Shown in pieces: positions 8,466 to 17,509 of a stretch of 57,282 nucleotides of DNA (the first letter of the stretch is position 1; the number at the start of each line of letters is the position of its first letter). Location of the stretch: assembly GCA_035455185.1 (NCBI GenBank), contig DATIFQ010000504.1, positions 1-57,282 on the forward strand. The letters are read 5' to 3'. The notes below the pieces were generated by a model that had not been told where the DNA came from, searched no databases, and worked only from the letters and a program-made list of their open reading frames with translations. Both the position numbers and the translations under genes were made by a program. Origin of the DNA: JAEHDI01 sp035455185. GTDB taxonomy: Bacteria; Acidobacteriota; Terriglobia; Bryobacterales; Bryobacteraceae.

Positions 8466-9781
8466 CGTCAATGCCAATGTACTCGCACACGAACACTCGT
8501 GAACCGGAATGTCAGCCTGGCCCCATCGCCCGCTTGCGTTTAGCCTATGTCATTGGAACATACCCCAGTCTCACCACGACGTTCATCGATCGGGAAGTTA
8601 ACAGCCTCCGTGAACAGAATGCGGGTCCTACGATCATCTCAATTCGCCGTCCTTCCGGCCCTCTTTCGCAAGATCAAGAGGCACTGCGCAGACTCGTGAC
8701 CTACCTTCTGCCTGTTGAGATCTCGCGCTTCGTGGCCGCGCATCTTCACTTTGCCCTCTGGCGGCCTTCTCGGTACTTTGGCACGCTGCTATATCTGCTC
8801 GGACGACCTCATCCCGGCTCTCATACCCGCCTGCGGACGTTCCTCCACTTTGCTGAGGGCGTAGTGGCGGCGCGTGTTCTGGACAATGTTGGCTGTAATC
8901 ATCTTCACGCTCACTTTGCCGATCGAGCCGCCACGGTCGCTCTCGTTGCGAGCCGTCTCTTGGGAGTCACCTACAGCGTCACGGCCCACGCCAACGACAT
9001 TTATGTAAAGCCGATCCTGCTGGCGGAGAAGATCGCAGGAGCCGCCTTTACCGCTACATGTACCGCCTTTAATAAGACCTATCTGGAAGGACTCCTCGGC
9101 GACGAGGCCGGGCGCAAGATTCATTGCATTTATCACGGTCTCGACCTGCGGAAGTACCAACCCGCCGTGTACGTCCCGGCAGGTCGACCCATTTTGCTTT
9201 CGGTCGGGCAGCTTAAGGAAAAGAAAGGCTTCTCTTGTCTCCTTAAAGCCTGCCAGATTCTGAGGGAGTCGGGTGCAGACTTCGAATGCTGGATCGTGGG
9301 TGAAGGCCCGCTTCGTGGCGCATTGACAAGGCAGATCGACGAGCTCGGCTTGCGCGAGATTGTGCGCTTGAAGGGTTCGCTTCCCCATGAAGATGTCGTT
9401 GAATGCTACCGTAGAGCGTCGATGTTTGTGCTTCCGTGTATTGTGGGAGGCGACGGTGACCGGGATGGCATTCCCAACGTGATTCTGGAGGCCATGGCGA
9501 TGCAGTTGCCTGTGGTCTCCACACGACACTCAGGAATCCCGGAGGCCATCGAGGACGGCGTGAGCGGGCTGCTTGTTCCTCCGGGCGATGACGTTGCCTT
9601 GGCCAGTGCGATCGGCCGATTGCTCGCCAACCCTGGGGATACGAATCGGCTGGGGAGGGCAGGGCGGATAAGCGTCACGGAGCGGTTCTCAGTGGACAGA
9701 AACGTCAAGTCGCTGCTCCAGCTCTTCTTGGGCCGCAGTGAGACCCCAAGTTCGCTCGTTGGGCAATTGATAGGGAATTAG
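8462..9781 (+). CDS. GT4-family glycosyltransferase, WcaL/AmsK-like
   Basis: A 439-aa GT-B glycosyltransferase. The N-terminal part has VIGTYPSLTTTFIDREVNSL and LHAHFADRAATVALVASRL, typical of the colanic-acid/amylovoran type of GT4 (WcaL, AmsK). The donor site is LSVGQLKEKKGFSCLLKA. The segment GIPNVILEAMAMQLPVVSTR holds the usual donor-binding Glu. It should act at the cytoplasmic membrane face in repeat-unit assembly. It starts within an ATGA overlap with the beta-helix gene. The transferred sugar is not determinable. Confidence 0.87.
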   Translation: MTSMPMYSHTNTREPECQPGPIARLRLAYVIGTYPSLTTTFIDREVNSLREQNAGPTIISIRRPSGPLSQDQEALRRLVTYLLPVEISRFVAAHLHFALWRPSRYFGTLLYLLGRPHPGSHTRLRTFLHFAEGVVAARVLDNVGCNHLHAHFADRAATVALVASRLLGVTYSVTAHANDIYVKPILLAEKIAGAAFTATCTAFNKTYLEGLLGDEAGRKIHCIYHGLDLRKYQPAVYVPAGRPILLSVGQLKEKKGFSCLLKACQILRESGADFECWIVGEGPLRGALTRQIDELGLREIVRLKGSLPHEDVVECYRRASMFVLPCIVGGDGDRDGIPNVILEAMAMQLPVVSTRHSGIPEAIEDGVSGLLVPPGDDVALASAIGRLLANPGDTNRLGRAGRISVTERFSVDRNVKSLLQLFLGRSETPSSLVGQLIGN

Positions 9782-9790
9782 GATCCGGCT

Positions 9791-10816
9791 ATGACAGAAT
9801 GCGACGGTCGGGTTGTGGTTGCATTGGCGCAAATGCACCCGTTGTTCTTGGTCTGGGGATCGCCCTATCGTGGCCCCCGCAGTCTTGTTCTTGCACGGGA
9901 GTTAGGAATCTCGGATCTGCACTATGTTTACTGCACATCGCGCCAAGGTCTACTCAGCGCGCTGTTCAAGTACCCCTATCAGGCCATCCGAACCGCGTGG
10001 CTATTGCTTCGCAAGCACCCTGGGCTCGTGTTCGTCCAGAGTCCGCCCAGTCTGGCAGTTATCGTCGTGTACCTGTATTGCAGGTTAACTGGCGCACGCT
10101 ATGTGGTCGATGCGCATAGCGCCGCGTTTCTCTATGCAGCATGGCGCCGTCCGGAGTTTCTTTACCGTCATTTGGCCCGCAAGGCCCTGGCCACCATCGT
10201 GACCAACGAGCATTTCCAGAGTGTAATCCGACACTGGGGCGCCCGAGCCTTCGTCCTCAGGGACATCCCGACTGTATTCAGCACGCAGGGGCAGTACTCC
10301 CTCAACGGCAGATTCAACATTGTGGTGGTGAGCAGTTTCTCCCAAGACGAACCCCTTAGAGACATTCTCACCGCAGCCAGCCAACTCCCTCAGGTGCACT
10401 TCTATATCAGCGGAGACAAGCAATCGGCCCCACGGGAACTGCTCGATTCTGCCCCCGCAAACGTTCATTTCACGGGATTTCTGCCAAATGACCGGTACTA
10501 TTCCCTGCTGTCGGCGGCTCAAGCCATCATGTCTTTGACCACTCGAAACAACACCATGCAGCGGGGCGCTTGTGAGGCTCTTTCCATCGGGAAGCCGGTT
10601 ATTGTTTCCGATTGGCCTCTGTTGCGAGACTATTTTTCGTCGGGCGCCGTACATGTCCAAAACACCGAAACCGGAATCCTTGACGGAGTATTGACGCTCA
10701 AGCGCCAATACGACCGTTACCTTGCCGAAATCACACAACTTCGAGCCTCAAGGCAACGTGAATGGCAGGAGAAAAAGCTCGCCCTCACTCGCTTAATCCA
10801 AAGCACTACCCTGTAA
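9791..10816 (+). CDS. glycosyltransferase, GT-B type
   Basis: A 341-aa protein with a hydrophobic stretch LVFVQSPPSLAVIVVYLYCRLTG followed by ARYVVDAHSAAF, as in membrane-associated GT4-like enzymes. The C-terminal half reads VNVHFTGFLP-type text, then GACEALSIGKPVIVSDWPLLRDYF, the donor-binding Glu motif of GT-B enzymes. It likely transfers a sugar during EPS repeat-unit assembly. The gap to the preceding gene is 9 bases. The ribosome-binding site before ATG 9791 is weak, consistent with translation coupled to the upstream gene. Sugar and linkage are unknown. Confidence 0.78.
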   Translation: MTECDGRVVVALAQMHPLFLVWGSPYRGPRSLVLARELGISDLHYVYCTSRQGLLSALFKYPYQAIRTAWLLLRKHPGLVFVQSPPSLAVIVVYLYCRLTGARYVVDAHSAAFLYAAWRRPEFLYRHLARKALATIVTNEHFQSVIRHWGARAFVLRDIPTVFSTQGQYSLNGRFNIVVVSSFSQDEPLRDILTAASQLPQVHFYISGDKQSAPRELLDSAPANVHFTGFLPNDRYYSLLSAAQAIMSLTTRNNTMQRGACEALSIGKPVIVSDWPLLRDYFSSGAVHVQNTETGILDGVLTLKRQYDRYLAEITQLRASRQREWQEKKLALTRLIQSTTL

Positions 10817-10961
10817 GACACCCGCGGCTATTGAACCGCTCCACACGTAGCGGCCTCAATGCCTCGCATAATTGACGGCCGTGAACGCACATCATATCAT
10901 TCGACCAGACACGGTAACAGCACAGCCCTCTTCTGCTACACACGCACCCTCTGGTCCTAAC

Positions 10962-11975
10962 ATGAGATTCGATGTTGTTAACACGCTCACACGATCCTCT
11001 TGGCACACTTTCGTCGACAACAATCCCGATGCACGCATCTTCCATTCGCCGGAGATGGCCGAGGTCTTTGCAAACACACGCAACTTCACTCCTACCTTAT
11101 GGGCGGCCCTCGATCAAGGCGCCACAGTTCACGCCCTCATGCTACCAGTCGACATCACCATACTGCCATGGCCCCTCCGCGCAATCACCACCCGCACCGT
11201 GGTCTATGATGGAGTACTCTGCTCGCCCGGCGTCACCGGACAGTTGGCTCTCGCTGCCCTACTGCGCCACTACAACGCGGAAAGGCAGCCTCGCACCCTC
11301 TTCACGGAGCTCAGAAATTCCTGCGACACCAGCATGTTTCAATCAACACTCGAACAGAACGGCTTTCTCTACGAAGAGCACATGAATTTTTTTGTCGATC
11401 TTACTCAGCCAACGTCGGTTCTTTGGAAAAACATTCGTTCGAATGCGCAACGTAATATCCGAAAAGCACAAAGACAGAACGTCGTCATCGAAGAGGGCCA
11501 TAACCTCCAATCTGTTAGTGACGCCTACGCTATTCTGAGCACAGTATATAGATGGCTTCGTGTCCCACTGCCCGATGTGTCCCTTTTTCAGTCGGCGTTT
11601 AGAGTTCTTCATCCGGCGAATCTGATGCACATTCTCACTGCGAAGGTCAATGGCGTCACCGTTGGAGCGCTGACGCTATTGCTGTACAAAGGTACTATTC
11701 TCTATTGGTACACAGGATCGCTTCGAGAGTATTCAGAGTACCGAGTCAGTGACTTGCTTGTCTGGCACGCTCTCCAGTTGGGTCAACTGCATCACTGCCA
11801 TACCTTCGACTTTGGTGGAGGGGGACGACCGGCAGAAGACTATACCGTTCGGGACTTTAAGGCAAAATTCGGCGGACGAGAGGTGGCGTTTGGCCGCAAT
11901 GTCTGTGTTCACTCTCCGCTGACGCTGAGGGCAGGTAAAATTGGCTACAGTTGTGTCCGAGCCTTACTGTCGTAG
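10962..11975 (+). CDS. FemAB-like / GNAT-fold acyltransferase
   Basis: A 337-aa protein from ATG 10962. The segment NIRSNAQRNIRKAQRQNVVI is the Arg/Lys-rich signature of FemAB-like peptidyl/aminoacyl transferases (usually RxxIRKAxK). The end, FDFGGGGRPAEDYTVRDFKAKFGG, matches the C-terminal GGG...FKxxFGG element of the same group. FemAB-related genes occur in exosortase-linked EPS loci. The role is probably N- or O-acylation of a sugar or peptide. TTG 10872 and GTG 10881 would add an extension that looks non-coding in composition, so ATG 10962 is preferred, with moderate confidence because no good ribosome-binding site is seen. Confidence 0.75.
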   Translation: MRFDVVNTLTRSSWHTFVDNNPDARIFHSPEMAEVFANTRNFTPTLWAALDQGATVHALMLPVDITILPWPLRAITTRTVVYDGVLCSPGVTGQLALAALLRHYNAERQPRTLFTELRNSCDTSMFQSTLEQNGFLYEEHMNFFVDLTQPTSVLWKNIRSNAQRNIRKAQRQNVVIEEGHNLQSVSDAYAILSTVYRWLRVPLPDVSLFQSAFRVLHPANLMHILTAKVNGVTVGALTLLLYKGTILYWYTGSLREYSEYRVSDLLVWHALQLGQLHHCHTFDFGGGGRPAEDYTVRDFKAKFGGREVAFGRNVCVHSPLTLRAGKIGYSCVRALLS

Positions 11976-12041
11976 CTGGACGCTTTAGGTGGCTCTGGCG
12001 ATTTTAAACGGAAAGTGTGAGGGGAGAGAGGGCGAAGAGTA

Positions 12042-13406
12042 ATGAGAGCGTTATCCGTTGCACGGCAAGGAAAGAGCACTTTTGGCACCCTCAAGCGTGT
12101 ATCGACCATCCTTGGGCGATATGGCAGCACCCCTACCAGAGTTGCCGAGTCCCTTGAGAAGTGTGTGCAGACTCTAGAGGAGTTTCACTGTGGGGCGACG
12201 TTTCCAATAACGGCCTCGACACTTGCCGGAAACGAGAGAATAGTTGAGCGGTACCTTAACAGGGGAATCGAGTTCGCTGTCCACGGGTATCAACATCTTG
12301 ATCACACGAGGCTTCCGCTCGAACTACAACTGGAGAACATGTATAGAGCGCGCCGGCTGTTTGCCGCGGGTGGCATGATCCCAAGCGGGTTTCGGGCGCC
12401 CTATCTCCGCTGCAATGGGGACACGCTCACCGCCATTGCAGATGCGGGCTTTGTCTATGATGCGAGTTGGGCTCTCGCGTGGGAGGTTACCCAGGTAGCC
12501 GAGACCCCCGAGTACCAGCGGGCGCTTTCCTTTTACCACAGTGATTCGGCGGTGGACTATCCCTCGTTGCCCCGTTGGTATGGTGACGTAGTTCGGATTC
12601 CCTACAATCTTCCTGATGACGAGGCTCTCGTGGAGCGTCTCAGCGTGAAGACCGAGGAGTGTATGGGCCGGATTTGGGTCGATATCCTCGACAGAACCTG
12701 GAAGCTCGGGGAGTTGTTCTGTTTGGGTCTCCACCCGGAAAGAACGACCCTTTGCCAATCGGCGCTGCTAGCCACGTTGAAACAGACGGTGTCCAAGAGA
12801 CCTCAGGTGTGGCTGACCACACTCGAAGAAATCGCTACCTGGTGGCTCAACAGGACGAGAGCCAAGGTCACTTGCACTGAAAAGGGCGACCGGCTAGTCC
12901 ATGTCAGTGTTCGCGGCCCTAAAGGCGTTGTGATTCTGTCTCGCGGCGTTCAGGTCGAAGCGGAAATCGCTGAGCCTTGGCTTGGGGGAATTCGTCTTTC
13001 TCAGGCCAGCGAACTTGATGTTCGTGCCTCCTGCCGGCCCTTCATCGGAGTGACTCCGTCTTCGGCGCCGAGGCTGAAGAACTTCCTCAGGCAGCAGGGG
13101 TACATCGTCGAAGAGACAGACTGCTCACTGACTCACGCGTTCGTACTCGACCGCCCTCGTTTCGACGAAACCGACGAACGAGCACTTCTGGAGCAGATCG
13201 ACCAGGGCGATTTCCCCTTGGTCTGGCTTGGCCGGTGGCCTAATGGTGCTCGCAGCGCGCTATGCGTGACTGGCGATCTTGATGCGTTCACACTCTGGGA
13301 CTATGCCAGCCGGCTGCTACCGGCTCGACTGTCGACCTACTTTCTCAACGAGCATCGATTAGTGATGACGCCTCGCTCCATTCGGTCCCGCGGTGTTACG
13401 TCATGA
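12042..13406 (+). CDS. polysaccharide deacetylase-like protein
   Basis: A 454-aa protein. The N-terminal half shows NodB-type elements: H81 and H85 in HGYQHLDH (the metal-binding HxxxH form) and GFRAPYLR near residue 116. The usual first motif with catalytic and metal-binding Asp (TFDDG) is absent; the matching strand reads GATFPITASTL. The C-terminal half (from about residue 270) contains beta-rich text and ends with a second segment (WLGRWPNGARSALCVTGDLD) that looks like the start of another NodB-type domain, including a TGDLD motif. It may therefore be a circularly arranged or two-part domain in which the Asp motif comes last. No signal peptide is evident. The function is probably deacetylation of N-acetylated sugars. 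Confidence 0.7.
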   Translation: MRALSVARQGKSTFGTLKRVSTILGRYGSTPTRVAESLEKCVQTLEEFHCGATFPITASTLAGNERIVERYLNRGIEFAVHGYQHLDHTRLPLELQLENMYRARRLFAAGGMIPSGFRAPYLRCNGDTLTAIADAGFVYDASWALAWEVTQVAETPEYQRALSFYHSDSAVDYPSLPRWYGDVVRIPYNLPDDEALVERLSVKTEECMGRIWVDILDRTWKLGELFCLGLHPERTTLCQSALLATLKQTVSKRPQVWLTTLEEIATWWLNRTRAKVTCTEKGDRLVHVSVRGPKGVVILSRGVQVEAEIAEPWLGGIRLSQASELDVRASCRPFIGVTPSSAPRLKNFLRQQGYIVEETDCSLTHAFVLDRPRFDETDERALLEQIDQGDFPLVWLGRWPNGARSALCVTGDLDAFTLWDYASRLLPARLSTYFLNEHRLVMTPRSIRSRGVTS

Positions 13407-13447
13407 GGGACGCCCTCGATTTGGATTAAGAGTGGGAAGCATCAAAC

Positions 13448-14431
13448 ATGGCTAGATATCTCGTCACAGGAGTAGCGGGTTTCATCGCCTCCAAGGTGGC
13501 TTCTATGCTCGTGGGCCAGGGCCACGAAGTCGTTGGCTTCGACGATCTCAACGACGCTTACGACGTCCGGGTGAAGCGCTGGCGACTCGACCAATTGCTG
13601 ACACTCGATGGTTTTCACTTTGAGGAGTTGGACATTCGTGACCGGCGTGGTCTCGAGGAGACATGGGCCAAGCTGCCGTCATTCGACGCTGTCGTCAACC
13701 TTGCTGCACGGGCAGGAGTGCGACAAAGCGTGTCAAATCCTTGGGTTTACTTTGAGGTAAATGCGACAGGCACATTGAACCTGTTGGAGTTGTGCCGAGT
13801 TCACGGCGTAACGAACTTCATTCTGGCTTCGACGTCCAGCCTGTACGGAGGGCTGAACCCCGTCCCATATTCCGAAGAGACGGAGACCGATCATCCATTG
13901 TCACCCTACGCCGCCTCGAAGAAAGCGGCCGAAACGATGTGCTTTACGTACCACTACCTTTACGGCCTGGACGTCACTGTTTTTCGTTACTTTACGGTTT
14001 ATGGACCGGCCGGAAGGCCCGACATGAGTATGTTTCGGTTCATTCAGTGGATTGCGGAACAACGGAGTGTCGTCGTCTATGGAGACGGGACGCAATCCAG
14101 AGACTTTACCTATGTGGATGACATCGCACGGGGCACTATCGCCGCTTTAGGACGCAAGGGATATTCTGTCGTAAATCTCGGCTCCGACCACCCATTAGTG
14201 CTGATGGACGTCCTTCGAATGATCGAACAGCTTCTTGGAATTTCCGCACGGATTGAACATCGGCCTGCGCATCGCGCTGACGTTCAGGCAACCTGGGCTG
14301 ACATACGAAGGGCTCGGGCCACGCTGGGGTGGTCGCCCGCGGTCAGCCCGCAGAAGGGCATCGAGAACACGGTGGAGTGGTACCTCGAAAATCGCCACTG
14401 GGCAAAGGACATCCAGACCACCGACCTCTAG
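13448..14431 (+). CDS. NAD-dependent nucleotide-sugar epimerase
   Basis: A 327-aa short-chain dehydrogenase/reductase of the extended type. The NAD-binding glycine motif is GVAGFIA (residues 8-14; third Gly replaced by Ala). The acidic residue binding the adenosine ribose is in GFDDLNDAY. The catalytic set is the Ser of STSSLYGG with Y154 and K158 in YAASK. The pattern DDLNDAYDVRVKRWRLDQL plus VFRYFTVYGPAGRPDMSMF is that of UDP-glucuronate 4-epimerases (CapI/LspL-like), which make UDP-galacturonate. That fits an acidic polysaccharide. UDP-glucose 4-epimerase or a related activity is not excluded. ATG 13448 is preceded by a GTGGGAAG stretch. Confidence 0.85.
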   Translation: MARYLVTGVAGFIASKVASMLVGQGHEVVGFDDLNDAYDVRVKRWRLDQLLTLDGFHFEELDIRDRRGLEETWAKLPSFDAVVNLAARAGVRQSVSNPWVYFEVNATGTLNLLELCRVHGVTNFILASTSSLYGGLNPVPYSEETETDHPLSPYAASKKAAETMCFTYHYLYGLDVTVFRYFTVYGPAGRPDMSMFRFIQWIAEQRSVVVYGDGTQSRDFTYVDDIARGTIAALGRKGYSVVNLGSDHPLVLMDVLRMIEQLLGISARIEHRPAHRADVQATWADIRRARATLGWSPAVSPQKGIENTVEWYLENRHWAKDIQTTDL

Positions 14432-14515
14432 CACACGCCGAGCCTTGCTCTCGATTCTTTCGCACGCCGGCCCTGGACATACGTGTTTTCCGCTTTCAGG
14501 AGAGTCTAGCTCACG

Positions 14516-15514
14516 ATGTATGACGAATTCTTCGGGCTGTCCTGCATGCCCTTCGGCACGTCGGCGGACCTGAAATTCTTGTACCTCACGCCGCAACATC
14601 GGGAGGCGGCCACAGGCCTGATCTGCACCATCCTGAATCGAGAGGGCTGCGCCCTTCTGACGGGAGAACCTGGCACAGGGAAGACGATGGTGTTGAAGGC
14701 TACGCTCACTTCATTTCCGGTTGAGTCGGTGATTATTTGCGACTTATTAATCCCGACCTTGTCACAAACGGAGCTCTTGGAGTATGTGATGTTGCGTCTT
14801 GGCATCGACGCTGCGGGACCGGCAAACAAGGCGCAGCAGCTCCTGAGCCTTGAAAGGTTCCTTCTCGACGCCAGATATCAGGGCCGGACCGTGGTGATGG
14901 TTGTCGACGAGGCCCAAAGTCTTCCGGTGGACGTGCTGGAAGAGATCAGGCTGCTGATGAACCTTGAGGACCACGAAGGAAAGCTTCTGCAAATTGTGCT
15001 AGCCGGTCAGCCCGAGCTTGACGCCCTCCTCCGGCAGAAGGCTTCGCGTCAATTCAAGCAGAGAGTGGCGTATCGCTTCTCGCTGCGCCCGCTTTCAATG
15101 CTGGATGTTGAGAGCTACATTGATCACCGCTGGCAGAGAGCGGGAGGGACCGCGCGGCCTCCTTTTGAGCGAGAGGCGATTCGCAGCATCGCTGCATATT
15201 CGCGGGGAATCCCTCGACTCATCAACATAATTTGTAATAATGCGCTGCTAGCGGCGTTTGCCTGCGGAAGCACTTTGATCCGTGCCTCTCATGTCGTGGG
15301 CGCCGCTCAGGACCTGGACCTTATTGAACGAGGCGAAGTCGCCGCACCAAGAGCCGCCGGCACTGAGGATGAGATCGCCGACTTGCAGAGACTGACCTCA
15401 GGAAGCTCCCCATCAAGGCGAAGCACCGCCCGGTCCGCCGCCGTGTCCGCGGGCCGTGCGCCTGCATCACCCTGGCTGGTGCGCTCGGCAAAGAAGTTGC
15501 TGTTGCTTCGATAG
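14516..15514 (+). CDS. ExeA-type AAA ATPase of polysaccharide export loci
   Basis: A 332-aa AAA+ ATPase with Walker A GEPGTGKT (residues 50-57) and Walker B VVMVVDEAQ. The N-terminus MYDEFFGLSCMPFGTSAD is the standard opening of the ExeA/GspA family. The set VLAGQPELDALL and GIPRLINIICNNALLAAF matches the family's later motifs. Close relatives occur as putative secretion ATPases in exosortase-linked EPS gene clusters. A role in energising or organising export at the inner membrane is inferred. The C-terminal about 50 residues are low-complexity Ser/Arg/Ala. The ATG is separated from the epimerase by 84 bases, the largest gap in the right half of the cluster. Confidence 0.85.
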   Translation: MYDEFFGLSCMPFGTSADLKFLYLTPQHREAATGLICTILNREGCALLTGEPGTGKTMVLKATLTSFPVESVIICDLLIPTLSQTELLEYVMLRLGIDAAGPANKAQQLLSLERFLLDARYQGRTVVMVVDEAQSLPVDVLEEIRLLMNLEDHEGKLLQIVLAGQPELDALLRQKASRQFKQRVAYRFSLRPLSMLDVESYIDHRWQRAGGTARPPFEREAIRSIAAYSRGIPRLINIICNNALLAAFACGSTLIRASHVVGAAQDLDLIERGEVAAPRAAGTEDEIADLQRLTSGSSPSRRSTARSAAVSAGRAPASPWLVRSAKKLLLLR

Positions 15515-15559
15515 CTCTCTCTCGCTTTTGAACTTCGGTTGTGAAAACTGCAAACCGAT

Positions 15560-16795
15560 ATGAAATCTAATACTTCGCCATGCCACTGTATGGTCGTTCA
15601 CGGGCGCTACCCCATCACTGAGACACGGGTAGAACGCGAGGCCCGGGCGCTGGTCAGCCGGGGATATTCCGTTGACGTGATTTGTCTGCGATATGAAGGT
15701 GAATCGGCAACGGCCATCGAGGATAACGTGCGTGTGTACCGCCTCCCGGTGAAGCGTCACCGGGACAGCGGGGTATGGGTGCAATTCTGGGAGTACCTCG
15801 CGTTTTTCGCGCTGGCCTTCCTCAAACTCAGCCTGCTGGACCGTACCCGCCGCTACAAGACTGTGCAGGTACACAATCTCCCGGATTTTCTCGTGTTTGC
15901 CGCCCTGGTACCGAAGCTGCGGGGAGCGAAGGTGGTTCTGGACTTGCACGATTTGATGCCGGAGTTCTATGCGGCGCGGTTCCGACGCAGCCTCTGCAGC
16001 CTTCCCGTCCGGCTGATTCGCCTTCAAGAGCACTGGTCGTGCCGTTTCGCCGACCATGTGATCACCGTCACTGAGTTGTGGCGGCGGACTTTGCTGGACC
16101 GGGGCGTACCCAGTCGAAAGGTGTCGGTTGTGATGAACGTGGCCGACTCCAACATCTTCAACCGCAACGCCCACCGGGCGCTGCCGCGGACCTCCGGCGA
16201 ATTCCGCATGATTTATCACGGTAATCTCACACACCGTTATGGAGTAGACCTGGCTGTACGCGCAGTCGCTCGCATCAGGAAACAGGTCCCGAATATTCAC
16301 CTCTTGATCCACGGCGGCGGTCCTCTTCTTGCGGCGCTGCGCCGTCAGGCTGCGGACCTCGGTTTGGACGGGGTGATCACCTTCAGCACCACACAAGTTC
16401 CGACACCCGAATTGCCTTCGCTGATTGACACCGCCGATATCGGCATCGTGCCTTACCGTCCCGACGTGTTCACCGACGGCATTCTGCCCACAAAACTGAT
16501 GGAGTACGTTGCCATGGGCTTGCCCGTGATTGCCGCGCGGACGGCCTGTATTGCGTCCTATTTCGACGAGGACATGGTGACGTTTTTTCCCCCGGGTGAT
16601 GACGAGGCTCTCGCTGACTGCATCAGAAAGTTGTACGACGATCCAGTTCGCCGCGCACTAATGGTGGAGCAATCAGAGGCGTTTCTACGTCTGCACAATT
16701 GGGACACCGAAAGCGCGGCATATGTAGCGTTAGTCGACCGGCTACAGACCAGTTCCCGTGGACCGATTGAGGTGGCCGAGGTCGGAAGCGCATGA
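15560..16795 (+). CDS. GT4-family glycosyltransferase
   Basis: A 411-aa GT-B glycosyltransferase. The N-terminal domain starts VHGRYPITETRVEREARAL, and YKTVQVHNLPDFLVFAALVP with LDLHDLMPEF marks the acceptor-side domain. The donor domain has FRMIYHGNLTHRYGVDLAVRA, and PTKLMEYVAMGLPVIAARTA carries the Glu equivalent to the EX7E first residue. It probably completes the polysaccharide repeat unit. It is the last gene of the + run; the following 288 bases have no supported gene. Confidence 0.87.
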   Translation: MKSNTSPCHCMVVHGRYPITETRVEREARALVSRGYSVDVICLRYEGESATAIEDNVRVYRLPVKRHRDSGVWVQFWEYLAFFALAFLKLSLLDRTRRYKTVQVHNLPDFLVFAALVPKLRGAKVVLDLHDLMPEFYAARFRRSLCSLPVRLIRLQEHWSCRFADHVITVTELWRRTLLDRGVPSRKVSVVMNVADSNIFNRNAHRALPRTSGEFRMIYHGNLTHRYGVDLAVRAVARIRKQVPNIHLLIHGGGPLLAALRRQAADLGLDGVITFSTTQVPTPELPSLIDTADIGIVPYRPDVFTDGILPTKLMEYVAMGLPVIAARTACIASYFDEDMVTFFPPGDDEALADCIRKLYDDPVRRALMVEQSEAFLRLHNWDTESAAYVALVDRLQTSSRGPIEVAEVGSA

Positions 16796-17083
16796 ATGAT
16801 TCTTAAGGAAGTGATGACGGCGGCGTGTCCCTTCAAACTTCGAGCCGTTGTCAGAGTGAAAATATGTCTAGCGGCTCAAATGGTCGGCGTGCAATGTCCT
16901 CGGGACTTCCGTTTCAGGCTCCGCCTTGCATTGGAAGCCTTGACTCCGGGTGTGAGTTTTGTGCATACTGTTCGCCAAGAGCCCCCCCGAGACATCTGAT
17001 TATGGCTTCTGTCAAGAGCTGCTGAGTAAAGAACGGCTCACGAACGGAGGTTGCAAGGAGCACAGCGTTTCGCAGGAGGTCTC
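16796..17083. other. intergenic region before the PilZ gene
   Basis: There are 288 bases between the last EPS glycosyltransferase and the PilZ gene. Short open frames exist but none has a convincing start, composition or domain. One candidate promoter is listed separately. Two GGAGG-like elements lie close to the PilZ start, at 17046-17050 and 17075-17080. Confidence 0.5.
16940..16969 (+). promoter_or_regulatory. candidate sigma70 promoter for the PilZ gene
   Basis: TTGACT (16940-16945, 5 of 6 to consensus) and CATACT (16964-16969, 4 of 6) are separated by 18 bases. The position, about 115 bases ahead of ATG 17084, is reasonable. Found by eye only; a chance match is possible. Confidence 0.35.
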
Positions 17084-17452
17084 ATGCCAAGCTCGAAAGT
17101 GTTGGCCGGCAACGAGATGGCGGTCGGTTTCGGAGAGCGCCGCAGATCGACGCGATTTCAGATTGAAAGAACAGTTCGCTGCAAGTCGGAAACTGGGGCG
17201 ACCCGATATGGTAGAACCGTCGACATTAGCGGCAGCGGGGTATCGTTCACCACTGAAGATCCACCGATTCTTGGGCAATCGGTCGAACTCACTGTTGACT
17301 GGCCGGTTCGGCTCAGAGGCGAGACGCATTTGAAACTCGTCATTCTCGGGCAAGTGGTTCGCCGCGAGCCGAATAGCGCGGCAGTCGCTATCACGAATCA
17401 CGAGTTCCGTACTCTCGGTTCAGACACGTTTTTTGCGCTGACCGGCTCTTAA
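17084..17452 (+). CDS. PilZ-domain protein (c-di-GMP binding)
   Basis: A 122-aa single-domain protein. The c-di-GMP-binding PilZ signature is complete: RxxxR at residues 20-24 (RRSTR) and the D/NxSxxG motif at residues 47-52 (DISGSG). The remaining sequence is a small beta-barrel (SVELTVDWPVRL, KLVILGQVVRRE, AAVAI). It should sense cyclic di-GMP and act by partner binding. Beside an EPS locus the obvious target is polysaccharide synthesis or export. ATG 17084 follows an AGGAGGT element with short spacing; an in-frame TTG 17051 would add 11 residues. Confidence 0.88.
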   Translation: MPSSKVLAGNEMAVGFGERRRSTRFQIERTVRCKSETGATRYGRTVDISGSGVSFTTEDPPILGQSVELTVDWPVRLRGETHLKLVILGQVVRREPNSAAVAITNHEFRTLGSDTFFALTGS

Positions 17453-17509
17453 GTGTTGAATTCCTGAGTCTTCACGATCTAGGCGGATGAGTCCGCAAAA
17501 GGAGCCGTT

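Noticed and set aside
16796..17025. Small open frames after the last glycosyltransferase (for example 16796-16999 and 16825-17025)
   Set aside because: They overlap each other in different frames, have no convincing start signals and cover a probable promoter region.
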